64,000 bases of DNA. It comes from CAVTWH01 sp963794685. GTDB taxonomy: Bacteria; Actinomycetota; Actinomycetes; Mycobacteriales; Micromonosporaceae. The notes beneath the pieces were generated by a model. It ran no database searches. It was given only the letters and a program-made list of their open reading frames with translations, and had not been told where the DNA came from. Positions 1 through 8,499 of this stretch are shown here, one piece after another. Every line of letters starts with the position of its first letter. The first letter of the stretch is position 1. The DNA lies in NCBI GenBank assembly GCA_963794685.1, contig CAWCFK010000011.1, positions 62,001 to 126,000 of the forward strand, in the 5' to 3' direction. The position numbers were made by a program, and so were the translations under genes.

Positions 1-1076
1 GCTCAGCTTGTGCAGGTCGATGACGGGTACCCCGTTGGCGGTACCGGCGCTGGTGGTCTGGGTGAGGAAGCCCCGGTTGCCGACGGCGGTACTGCCGCTG
101 CAGGTGATCGCGGCCGTCGGGGTGAGGAAGATCGGGTGCGCGCCCCGGGCCTGCGCGGCCTTCGCCATCACCCCGAGCAGTTCGGTGTACCTGGCCGTGC
201 CGACATGCCGGGGGCAGGCGGTGTCGCCGTCGTTGATGCCGAACTGGATGAACAGGTAGTCGCCGGCCTTCATCCCGGTGCTGGCGTTGAGCATCGCCTG
301 CCACCGGGTCGAGTAGGTGGCCGGGCTGATCGTGCACTCGCCGTTGGACCCGATGGTGGTGGTCACGTTGGGGTCGTACAGCCAGGTCTGGATGCTGCGC
401 CCGGCGACCGCACTGTTCACCACGGTCGCGTTGGTGTTGAAGTACGGCGGCGAACTTGCTGCCCCAGCCGATCGGGCAGGTGCTGGCGTTGGCCATCGTC
501 GAGTCGCCGGCCATCCAGATGGTGACCTTGGCGGGGCTGGGCGAGGCGCTGCTCGGGGTGGCGCTGCTGGGCCGGGTTGAGCTGGGTGGCGCGCTGCTCG
601 GGGTGCTGCCCGGCGACGAGGGTCCGGCGCACGGCGTGGGTGACGGGGTGGTCGTGCCACCGCAGACGGTGCCGTTGAAGGTGAACGCGGCGGGTACCGG
701 GTTCGCGGTGGTCCACGCGCCGTTGAAGCCGAAGTTGACGCTGCCGTTGGTGGCGACCGCGCCGTTGTAGCTGACGTTGGTGGCGGTGACCGCGGTCCCG
801 CTCTGCGTGACGTTCGCGTTCCACGCCTGGGTGACGCTCTGCCCGCTGGCGAAGGTCCAGGTCAGCATCCACGAGGTGACCGGGTCGCCGAGGTTGGTGA
901 CGGTCACGTCACCCCCGAACCCGCCCGACCACTGGCTGGTGACCTTGTAGGTCACCCGGCAGCCCGCGCTGGCCGCGCCCGCGCCCGGAGTTGCCGGTGG
1001 CGACGGCCAGGCCGCCGGTCAGTACCGCCACGGCGGTCGCGATCAGGATGGTGGTGGCGCGCTTCGGTGTCCTCAT
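1..1076 (-). CDS. Secreted SGNH-family esterase with CBM2, partial at left edge, frameshifted
   Basis: Secreted esterase likely to deacetylate plant cell-wall polysaccharide. The ATG at 1076 follows GGAGAG and opens a signal peptide (core TTILIATAVAVLTGG). Next come a family-2 carbohydrate-binding module (about residues 38-135, with DVTVTNLGDPVTSW and NFGFNGAW), a Ser/Pro/Thr linker and the catalytic domain. Block I (AGDSTMA, nucleophile Ser) and the FGINDGD block are visible; the Asp-x-x-His block lies beyond the window. The layout resembles rhamnogalacturonan acetylesterases (CE12), which is inference. A continuous product needs one-base corrections near 1000 (signal peptide/CBM junction) and near 457 (in GSKFAPYFNTN). 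The CBM2 closely resembles that of the GH43 protein at 29463-30918. Confidence 0.75.
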
Positions 1077-1472
1077 CGACGGCCGGCTCTCCTGCGGGGG
1101 GTGGGGTGTGCCGCATTCTCAAACGAAAATCGACAAATTTCAATGGTACGAACTGGGCCCCGCACCGTGCCGCCCGACCACTCGCCGCCCCGGTACCGCC
1201 CCCGGCCCCGCCACTACCTGCGGCACTGCCGCTCGCACCCGGTCGGCCGGTGCGCCGGGCCGGCTGCGTCGCCGTCGGGAAAGTTTCCGGCAAGATCGGG
1301 ATCTGCGACCCAGATGTGAAGTCCCACTACGGATCCGGGGAACAGATCGTGATCTTCAGGGGACGATGATGGCCACGGACCGTACGTACCACGGGGGTGG
1401 GCGGGAAGCGCCGGGTTCCTGATCCGACACCCGCGTGGGGCGGTGCGCCCGCCCCACGCGGCTGCGGAAGGG
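1077..1472. other. Intergenic region upstream of the SGNH esterase gene
   Basis: No gene is supported in these 396 bases. The esterase gene starts at its left end and the mannanase gene stops at its right end, both on the minus strand, so this is the esterase promoter region. It contains an AT-richer patch with an imperfect inverted repeat at 1125-1141 (GAAAAT-5-AATTTC), a possible regulator site about 50 bases upstream of the start. A 25-base string at 1332-1356 (GATCCGGGGAACAG then ATCGTGATCTT) recurs almost unchanged at 29065-29089. Confidence 0.5.
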
Positions 1473-3448
1473 TCAGTCGGAGCGCACGTTGTCCAGGTCG
1501 ATGCTGGTGCCCGGGCTCAGGTACACCCAGATCGCGTGGATCTCGTTGAGGGTGCTGATGTCGCAGGAGAACCCGTTGGCCAGGTCGGCCACGAAGGTGG
1601 TGGCGGTGCCCTGGTTGACCCAGGCGAAGGTGCCCTGGCACCAGTCGGACGCCGGGCCGACCTGCACCGCGATGTCCACCGACGTACCCGCCGACGCGCC
1701 GGTCTGGAGGTCCACCTTGAGCGCCGTCTTGCCGGACAGGTCGACCGGGGTCGCCAGGGTGGCGCCGAACCAGCCGCCGCCGGTCGAGTCCACGTGCAGC
1801 CCGGAAGGCGCCGGCGGTCACGTAGGTCGACTGCTGGCTGACCGTGCCGGCGTCGGTCTGCCAGCTCGCGGACGCCCAGCCGTCCAGGTCGGGCGTCTCG
1901 AACGAGGCGAAGACGATCGCCGCCGTCGGGTCCGCCAGTACCGTGACGGTGATGGTGGCCGTGTTGGACTTCGTGTTCTTCGGGTCGGTCACCGTGTAGC
2001 TGGCGACCGCCTTGCCGTGGAAGCCGCTGGTCGGGGTGAAGCCGACCGCGCCGTAGCCGTCGACGGCGAAGGTGCCGCCGGCGACGGTGACGCTGCGCTG
2101 CTGGCCGGCGGTGGCCGGGTCGAGGTCGAGGCTGCCCGGCCTGACCTTGCCCGAGTAGGCGATGTCGTTGGCGGCCGGGGTGAGCGTGACCGGGGTGTCG
2201 AACGCGGTGGTCGCCGTGTCGTTGTCGGCGACCGGCGGGAAGTAGCTGCGGCCGGTGGTCAGCCGGGTACCCACGTTGGTGATCGCCTGGCAGACCGGGG
2301 TCGGGCAGTAGACGGTGAAGCCGTCGTAGTCGGGGTAGAGCGTGCCGTCGTCCTGGACCCCGGCGAGCAGCCAGTAGAGCAGGCCGGTACCGCCGCTGCG
2401 GACGAAGGCGTCGGTCCACTGCTGGTACACCGGTGTTGCGGGTGGCCTTGTCCTGGTACCCGAACTCGCCCAGCACCGCCGGCTTCTTCAACCGCTTGGC
2501 GTCGTTGTTGTGCCGGGTGATCCAGGCCGTACCCCAGGCCGCGTCCTTGCCCCAGCCGTCCGGGTAGAGGTGGTAGGACAGGTAGTCGATGCCGGGCAGC
2601 GCGGCGAGTGCCTTGGTGTCGACCCCGGAGCCGCAGTTGGTGGTCCAGTCGGTGCTCGCCGGGTCGGTGCAGTAGAAGCCCTCGTCGCCGACGCCGACCA
2701 GGTGGTGCCGGTCGACGCCGTGGATGTAGCCGGACACGTCGCGGGCCCACGAGGTGAGCGTGTCGGTGGTGCAGTCGGCGGAGGCGGGGTAGAGCCCGGA
2801 GCCACCGCACCGGGGCTCGTTGCCCAACTCCCACGCGGCGATCGTCGGGTCGTTCTTGTAGGCCAGGCCGGTCAGCGGGTTGACGTGGTTGAGCAGGTGC
2901 GCGATGTAGTCCTTGTACCAGCCCCGGATCCGGCTGTCGGTGTAGAAGTCGTCGTGGTTGTCCAGCCCGGCCCAGCGCACGTACTGGTCCATGCCGCCGA
3001 AGTCGGACCAGTTGTTGGTGAACGGGATGATCAGCCGTACGCCGAGCTGGCCGGCCTTGGCGATCACGTAGTCCAGCCGGGCCAGCCCGTCCGCGCCGTC
3101 GTTGTAGGCGGGTGCGGTGCCGTTCCAGTACTGGAAGTACACGCCGTTGGGCTTGTTGCCCACCATCAGGTCGCCGTCCAGGGTGCCGATGTCGCTCCAG
3201 CCCCAGGTGCGCAGCACCGGGAACTTCGCAGCGACGGCCCGGTTCAGCACGTCGTCGACCATCGCCGGGGACTGGTAGAACAGGTAGTAGTTGTTCGTCC
3301 CGGCGAAGTTGAAGTCCTTGCCGCCCACCTTCAGGTGTGCGCCGGACCGGGTCACGAACGGGGTGGCCGCCGACGCCGTCGAGCTCACCGCGACCGCGCC
3401 GAGGACGGCGACCACGACGGTCAGGGCAGCGAGGATCCGTCTTCTCAT
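1473..3448 (-). CDS. Secreted GH5-type endo-beta-mannanase with Ig-like and C-terminal carbohydrate-binding domains, frameshifted
   Basis: Extracellular glycoside hydrolase, most like GH5 endo-1,4-beta-mannosidases. ATG at 3448 has GGAG eight bases upstream (the GTG at 3451 is an alternative). A signal peptide ends at about residue 27 (STASA-ATP). The TIM-barrel has the acid/base Glu in WELGNEPRC (about residue 211) and the nucleophile Glu in VLGEFGYQ (about residue 327). It is followed by a bacterial Ig-like region (PVADNDTATTAFDTPV) and a C-terminal beta-sandwich of about 130 residues starting FASFETPDLDGWASA, like carbohydrate-binding domains. One-base shifts near 2432 and near 1800 break the frame. 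A LacI-type operator lies 30 bases upstream at 3478-3491, and a LacI gene follows at 3618-4634. Confidence 0.85.
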
Positions 3449-3477
3449 CACGAGCGCTCCGGGTGGGGTGTGGGCTG

Positions 3478-3491
3478 CTAAACCGATTAAG
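3478..3491. promoter_or_regulatory. LacI-type operator upstream of the mannanase gene
   Basis: CTAAACCGATTAAG is an imperfect palindrome (10 of 14 positions) centred on CG, the usual geometry of LacI-family sites. It lies 30 bases upstream of the mannanase start and between that gene and the LacI gene at 3618-4634. The regulator assignment is inference. Confidence 0.45.
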
Positions 3492-3617
3492 CTGCCCCAC
3501 GGTAAGGAGACCGGTGATGAGTGTCAATGTTCAGGCGGCATCTGCCACGGTCGGCGCGGAACCGGTGAAACGAAGCCACCCGAAACGTATGGGCGGCGGT
3601 CCGGGGCCCGGGCGGGG

Positions 3618-4634
3618 TCAGCGGGGCGGTGCGGTGCTGGACCGGATCACCAGCGGGGTGGCCAGTTCGACCCGGGTGCTGTCCGGCTCCTCGCCCTCGA
3701 TCAGTGACAGCAGCATCCTGGTGCCCATCCCGGCCATCTCGGTGAGCGGCTGGCGCACGGTGGTCAGCGGCGGGATCGCCCAGCGCGCCTCCTCCAGGTC
3801 GTCGAAGCCGACGATGCTCAGGTCGTCGGGGACGCGCAGGCCGCGCTCGTAGAGCGCCTCGTAGGCGCCCCGGGCCATCTGGTCGGAGCAGGCGAAGATG
3901 GCCGTCGGGGGAGAGGCCAGATCAAGCAGGGCAAGAGTTTCCCGGTACCCGGTGGGGCTGGTGAAGTCGCCGGTGCGCACATATCCCGGGGGTACCTTCA
4001 ACTCGGCGGCCCGCATCGCGGCCCGGTACCCGTCCACCCGGGCCCGCGAGCAGGCCACGTCGCCGGGGCCGCCGATCACCGCGATCCGCTTGTGCCCCAG
4101 GCTCGCCAGGTGCTCGGTGGCGGCCAGTCCGCCGGCCCAGTTCGTCGCCCCGATGGACGGCACGCCCGGGTCGGGCTGCCCGGCCGGGTCCACGATCACC
4201 ACCGGGATGCCGAGCTCGTCGAGGTGCGCGCGCTGGCCCACGGAGAGTTGGGAGAGCACCAGCAGCACGCCGTCCGGCCGGCGGGCCGACAGGTTCTCCA
4301 GCCAGCGCCGGTCGGGTCGGGTCCGGGCCCGGCCGTGGATCGCGGAGACCACCACGCCGGTGCCGGCCCGGTGGGTGACCTCCTCGACGCCGGCCAGGAT
4401 CTCCATCGCCCACGGGCTGCCCAGGTCGACGAAGACCAGGTCGATCAGGCCGGCCCGGCCGGGCGGCGGCGTGCGCCGGGGCTGGTAGCTGCGCTGGCGC
4501 AGCAGTTGCTCGACCCGTTCCCGGGTGGCCGGGGCGACGTCACGGCGGCCGTTGACCACTTTGGACACGGTGGGCACGGAGACCCCCGCCTCGGCGGCGA
4601 TCTCGGACATGGTGGCCCGGTTCTGGCTGCTCAT
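3618..4634 (-). CDS. LacI-family transcriptional regulator
   Basis: DNA-binding repressor of the LacI/GalR family, 338 residues, the usual length. The N-terminal helix-turn-helix is clear (MSEIAAEAGVSVPTVSKVVN), followed by a periplasmic-binding-protein-like sensor domain ending with the typical VGFDDLEEARWAIPPLTTVR block. ATG at 4634 is the only start that keeps the helix-turn-helix at the N terminus. It lies directly upstream of, and on the same strand as, the mannanase gene, so it probably responds to a mannan-derived sugar. Its helix-turn-helix resembles that of the regulator at 46825-47892. The upstream region carries CGAAA/TTTCG palindromes that may be autoregulatory. Confidence 0.93.
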   Translation of the reverse strand: MSSQNRATMSEIAAEAGVSVPTVSKVVNGRRDVAPATRERVEQLLRQRSYQPRRTPPPGRAGLIDLVFVDLGSPWAMEILAGVEEVTHRAGTGVVVSAIHGRARTRPDRRWLENLSARRPDGVLLVLSQLSVGQRAHLDELGIPVVIVDPAGQPDPGVPSIGATNWAGGLAATEHLASLGHKRIAVIGGPGDVACSRARVDGYRAAMRAAELKVPPGYVRTGDFTSPTGYRETLALLDLASPPTAIFACSDQMARGAYEALYERGLRVPDDLSIVGFDDLEEARWAIPPLTTVRQPLTEMAGMGTRMLLSLIEGEEPDSTRVELATPLVIRSSTAPPR

Positions 4635-4671
4635 CGGCCCCTCACAGTGATTGCGGTACCGGCAGCCTATC

Positions 4672-4684
4672 TCGAAACTTTCGA
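4672..4684. promoter_or_regulatory. Palindromic operator upstream of the LacI gene
   Basis: TCGAAACTTTCGA is a perfect 6-1-6 inverted repeat 38 bases upstream of the LacI start at 4634. It has the same half-site as the 17-base palindrome at 46692-46708, upstream of another LacI gene. Likely an autoregulatory site. Confidence 0.5.
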
Positions 4685-4787
4685 CTCCGGGGGGACCACC
4701 CCGGCGAAGCGGTCCGAGGAGTAGCCGATGAGTTGGTAGATACCGCTTTCCTGGCGGTTTGAGGAGCGGCGCAGTCGCAACATGCCG

Positions 4788-4797
4788 GAAACGTTTC
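4788..4797. promoter_or_regulatory. GAAACGTTTC palindrome between divergent regulators
   Basis: A perfect 10-base palindrome with a central CG, in the divergent region between the LacI gene (start 4634) and the TetR gene (start about 4861). The form is that of a LacI-family site. A weaker inverted repeat, CCGAAC-6-GTTCCG at 4815-4832, sits closer to the TetR start and could be the TetR operator. Confidence 0.45.
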
Positions 4798-4860
4798 GGC
4801 GGTCCGATTATTATCCGAACGGGCTAGTTCCGAAGCGAACAACGCTGTACCGTGGCGAAC

Positions 4861-5445
4861 ATGAGTGTTCACATCGTCCGTCCGGGCCCGGCGGAGGCGC
4901 TGCTCGATGTGGCCGTCGGGGTGCTCACCGCCGATCCCGGAGCGTCCCTCGGCCAGGTCGCGGCGGCGGCCGGCATCGGCCGTACCACCCTGCACAAGCA
5001 CTACCCGACCCGGGACGACCTGCTGCGCGCCGTCGGCTTCCGGGCCATCGAACGCTGGGAGCAGGCCACCGAGGGGATCGAGACCAACGTCGACGCCGAC
5101 GGCGGCCTGCTCGCGCTGGCCGAGGCGATGGTGCCGCTCGGGCCGTACCTCACCTTCCTGTGGCGTACCCCCGCCTTCGACCACGACGCCGACATCGGCG
5201 AGCGCTGGCGCGCCGTCGAGGCCCGTGCCTCGCCCTGCTCGACCGGGCCCGCGCCGCCGGCCTGCTGCGCGACCGGCTGCCCGACTACTGGCTGCTGCAG
5301 TCCTTCTACTCGCTGATCTACGTAGCCGGTGAACTGATCCGCTCCGGTCACCTCGCCCCGCGCGACGCCGCCGGCCTGGTGATCGACACGTTCCTGCACG
5401 GCGCCGGCGCGCCGGTCGCCACCCCGAAGGGGTCACGACATGGCC
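4861..5445 (+). CDS. TetR-family transcriptional regulator, frameshifted
   Basis: Small one-component repressor. The helix-turn-helix spans about residues 20-60 (SLGQVAAAAGIGRTTLHKHY); the rest is an all-helical ligand domain. ATG at 4861 is chosen; an in-frame GTG at 4852 is possible and no clear ribosome-binding site is seen, so translation may be leaderless. A one-base shift near 5222 is needed to join RWRAVEA to CLALLDRARAAGLL. After that shift the frame has no stop before the P450 N-terminal segment, so the true C terminus is unclear and the end given is approximate. Likely controls the adjoining P450 gene. Confidence 0.75.
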
Positions 5446-6726
5446 GAGCTACCGCACGGTCAGCCCGCTTCGCCTTCGGCCTCCACCGCCAGCACGCCCA
5501 GCTCGCCTACGCCGGCTACCTGCGCCGCGATCCGATGGCGCTGCTCGCCCTGCGTCCCGGCCGGGACAACCCGTACGCCATCTACGACCGGATGCGCGGC
5601 GGCCGGCCCGCTCAACCCGACCCGGCTCGGCAACTGGTCGAGCACCAGCCACGAGATCTGCAACGCGGTGCTGCGCGACCGGCGGTTCGGGGTCCGCTCC
5701 AGCCGGCACGGCGACCGGCACTGACCCGGTCGACCTGTCCTTCCTCGGGCATGGACCCGCCCGACCACACCCGGCTGCGCCGGCTGGCGCAGCCGGCGTT
5801 CAGCCCCCGGCAGCTGGCCGGCGTTCCGCCCGCGCGTCGAGCGCACCGTCACCGAACTGCTCGCCACCGCCCCCGTCGGGCGCAGCTTCGACCTGGTCAG
5901 CGCGCTCGCCGCGCCGCTGCCGATCGCAGTCATCACCGACCTGCTCGGGGTGCCCGACGCCGACGCCACCGCGTTCGCCCGCTACGGCGCGGTGATCGGC
6001 AGCGCGCTGGACGGCATCCGGTCGCTGCCGCACGCCGCCCGGCTGCAGGCCGCCGAGGCCGAGTTGGCCGCGCTGTTCGAGGCGCTGTTCGCGCTGCGCC
6101 GCCGGGAACCCGGCGACGACCTGGTCAGCCGCCTGGTCGCCGCGGAAGGCGACCAGGTCGAGCCGGCCGAGCTGCTGCCACTGTGCGTGCTGCTGCTGAT
6201 CGCCGGCTTCGAGACCACCGTCAACCTGATCGGCAACGCGGTGAACGCGCTGCTTGACCACCCGCAGCAGTGGGCGGCACTGTGCGCCGACCCGGCCGGG
6301 CTGGCCCCGCGCGCCGTCGAGGAGACCCTGCGCTACGACCCGCCGGTCCAGCGCACCGGCAGATTCGCCCACCAGGCGGTGACGCTGGCCGGCCGTACGG
6401 TCCGCCGCGGGCAGATCGTGATGCTGCTGATCGGCGGCGCCAACCGCGATCCGCAGGTGTACCCCGACCCGGACACCTTCGACATCCACCGCGAGCCGAC
6501 CGCGGACCACCTCGCCTTCTCCAGCGGCATCCACTACTGCGTCGGCCAGCCACTGGCGCTACTGGAGGCCACTATCGCACTGCGCTGCCTCGCCGAGCAG
6601 CTGCCGGGGCTACGCCGAGCCGGTGCGGTACGCCGTCGCAGCGCCACCAACATCCGTGGCCCGCTCCGCCTGCCGGTCCGCGCCGACGCCGCGCGGGGCA
6701 CGCCGGTGTCGCGAACCCGGCAGTAG
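5440..6726 (+). CDS. Cytochrome P450, frameshifted
   Basis: Soluble bacterial cytochrome P450 (heme-thiolate monooxygenase); substrate unknown. Recognised by the I-helix LLIAGFETTVN, the K-helix ExxR in VEETLRY and the heme-binding loop FSSGIHYCVGQP with the Cys ligand. The last 260 residues read in one frame from about 5870. Upstream, segments such as DNPYAIYDRMR, LGNWSSTSHEICNAVLRDRRFGV and MDPPDHTRLRRLAQPAF fall in different frames, so three or four one-base errors lie between 5450 and 5830. ATG at 5440 is the likely start but needs one correction. It follows the TetR gene on the same strand. No ferredoxin or reductase gene is adjacent. Confidence 0.8.
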
Positions 6727-6760
6727 CACTGGCGCTGAGCCGTCAGTATGTCGGGCCGTG

Positions 6761-7339
6761 ATGACAGTCAATGGACGGATGACCGCAAAGACACAATCCG
6801 CGTGGCAACTGCGCCTCACCGACCTGTGGTGGATCCTGGCGTACCCGGTGTACCAGATCTTCGGCACCATCCGTCACGAAGGCAGCCATGCCATCGCGGC
6901 GTCGCTGGAGGGCGCGAAGGTCACCAAGTTCGTCATCTACCCGCAGACCGACCTCGGCCGGTTCACCTGGGGGTACACCGAGTGGCAGGGTGGGGATCCG
7001 GGCTGGTTCACCGACGCCGCACCGTACCTCGGTGACCTGATCTGGTTTGCGCTGTTCTTCTTCCTGCTCACCCGGATCAACTGGGGCGACCTGCACCTGG
7101 TCTGGCTCAACCTGGCCATCATCGGCCTGCTGTCGCCGTTGGTGAACTCGTTCTCGCAGTGGATGATCGGCATCTTCGGCAGCAAGGAGGCCGACGTCGC
7201 GAAGTGGCTGGCCGAATGCCCGGACTTCTTCGTGCACGCCTACTTCTTCCTCACCTGCGGCGCGTACGTGCTCGCCATCCTGGCGATCCTCTGGCAGCTC
7301 CCACAGTTCATCGCTGACAGAATCCTGCCGAACTCCTGA
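6761..7339 (+). CDS. Membrane protein with HExxH motif, M50-like
   Basis: 192-residue integral membrane protein with a zinc-protease signature in its first third: RHEGSHAIAAS, giving H39-E40-x-x-H43, right after a hydrophobic segment (WWILAYPVYQIFG). Further hydrophobic segments are FALFFFLLTRI, LVWLNLAIIGLLSPLV and FFLTCGAYVLAILAILW. This order (membrane helix, HExxH, more helices) fits site-2/M50-type intramembrane metalloproteases, but I cannot place a third zinc ligand, so the activity is inference. ATG at 6761 is preferred; GTG at 6758 is the alternative, and no ribosome-binding site is evident. Clean frame. The preceding P450 stops 34 bases upstream. Confidence 0.7.
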   Translation: MTVNGRMTAKTQSAWQLRLTDLWWILAYPVYQIFGTIRHEGSHAIAASLEGAKVTKFVIYPQTDLGRFTWGYTEWQGGDPGWFTDAAPYLGDLIWFALFFFLLTRINWGDLHLVWLNLAIIGLLSPLVNSFSQWMIGIFGSKEADVAKWLAECPDFFVHAYFFLTCGAYVLAILAILWQLPQFIADRILPNS

Positions 7340-7360
7340 GGGCGGCGCGGCCGGCGCAGT

Positions 7361-8422
7361 TCAGGCTTTGGCAGGGGAGCGGGTCGGGGCGGCGGAGCTG
7401 GCCCGGACGACCAGTTCGGGGTCGAGGGTGACGTGGCCGTTGTTCCGGTCGCCCCGGGCGATCTGCTCCACCAGCAGGTCGATGCTGCGCCGGCCGAGCG
7501 CCGCGAAGTCCTGCCGGACGGTGGTCAGCGGCGGCAGGAAGTACGCCGACTCCGGGATGTCGTCGAAGCCGACCACGCTGACCTCGGCCGGTACCCGGCA
7601 GCCGGCCTCCTGCAACGCCCGCTGCGCGCCCAGCGCCATCTGGTCGTTGCCGCAGAAGATGGCAGTGACCGAGCGGTCGTTGGCCAACCGCTGGCCGATT
7701 TCGAAGCCGGACCGGGCACTCCAGTCGCCGAGGTGCTCGGCGGGCACCGGCGCGCCGGCCGCGTAGAGCGTGTCCCGCCAGCCCTCGATCCGTTCGCGCG
7801 CCTCGGGCCAGTCTTTCGGGCCGGAGATGTGGTGCACCGTGCGGTGACCCAGGTCGAGCAGGTGCCGGGTGGCCATCACCGCGCCGGCCGAGTTGTTGAT
7901 CCGCACGGTGGGTACCGAGTCGTCGTCGGCGCCGCCCACGCTCACCGCCGCGAGGCCCGCCGGAACCTGGCCCAGCGCGCTGGCCACGGTGTTCTTCGGG
8001 GCGATCGCCACGATCCCCTCGACCGACTGCTCGCAGAGCCGGTCGACGGCTTCCAGCACCGCCCCCCGGTCCAGGGTCCGGATGCTGGCCACGCTGACGA
8101 AGTAGCCGGCCGAGCGGGCCGCCTGCTCGATGCCGTAGAGCATCGAAGCCGGGCCGAACAGGGTGGTCTCGAAGCCGATCAGCCCCAGCGTGTGCGAGCG
8201 TCGGGTGACCAGCGTCCTGGCCGCCATGTTGCGCCGGTAGTTGAGGCTGGCCATCGCGCTGAGGACCCGTTCGCGGGTCTCCGGCCGGACATTTGGGTGA
8301 TCGTTGAGTACCCGGGACACCGTCTGGTGGGAAACCCCCGCCAGCGTGGCGACATCCCGCATCACCGAACTGCGCTGCCGGGGTCCGACCGCCGCCCGTG
8401 CTCCGTCGTCCCTGCCCGCCAT
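7361..8422 (-). CDS. LacI-family transcriptional regulator
   Basis: 353-residue LacI/GalR repressor. ATG at 8422 has GGGAG seven bases upstream; longer upstream readings are spurious. Helix-turn-helix RDVATLAGVSHQTVSRVLND, sensor domain with FGPASMLYGIEQAAR, and C-terminal VVGFDDIPESAYFLPPL. It is a clear paralogue of the regulator at 32497-33540: both share the HQTVSRVLND helix-turn-helix, the GPASMLYGIEQAAR segment and the HRTVHH segment. Its targets are not obvious, because the flanking genes are a membrane protein and the MoxR-VWA cluster. Confidence 0.93.
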   Translation of the reverse strand: MAGRDDGARAAVGPRQRSSVMRDVATLAGVSHQTVSRVLNDHPNVRPETRERVLSAMASLNYRRNMAARTLVTRRSHTLGLIGFETTLFGPASMLYGIEQAARSAGYFVSVASIRTLDRGAVLEAVDRLCEQSVEGIVAIAPKNTVASALGQVPAGLAAVSVGGADDDSVPTVRINNSAGAVMATRHLLDLGHRTVHHISGPKDWPEARERIEGWRDTLYAAGAPVPAEHLGDWSARSGFEIGQRLANDRSVTAIFCGNDQMALGAQRALQEAGCRVPAEVSVVGFDDIPESAYFLPPLTTVRQDFAALGRRSIDLLVEQIARGDRNNGHVTLDPELVVRASSAAPTRSPAKA

Positions 8423-8499
8423 GGTTCTCCCGTCGCCCACTGCCGCAACCCTATCCGCCCGCGCCGCACCGTGTCGGCCCGGCTGGCCGACCAACCTGC

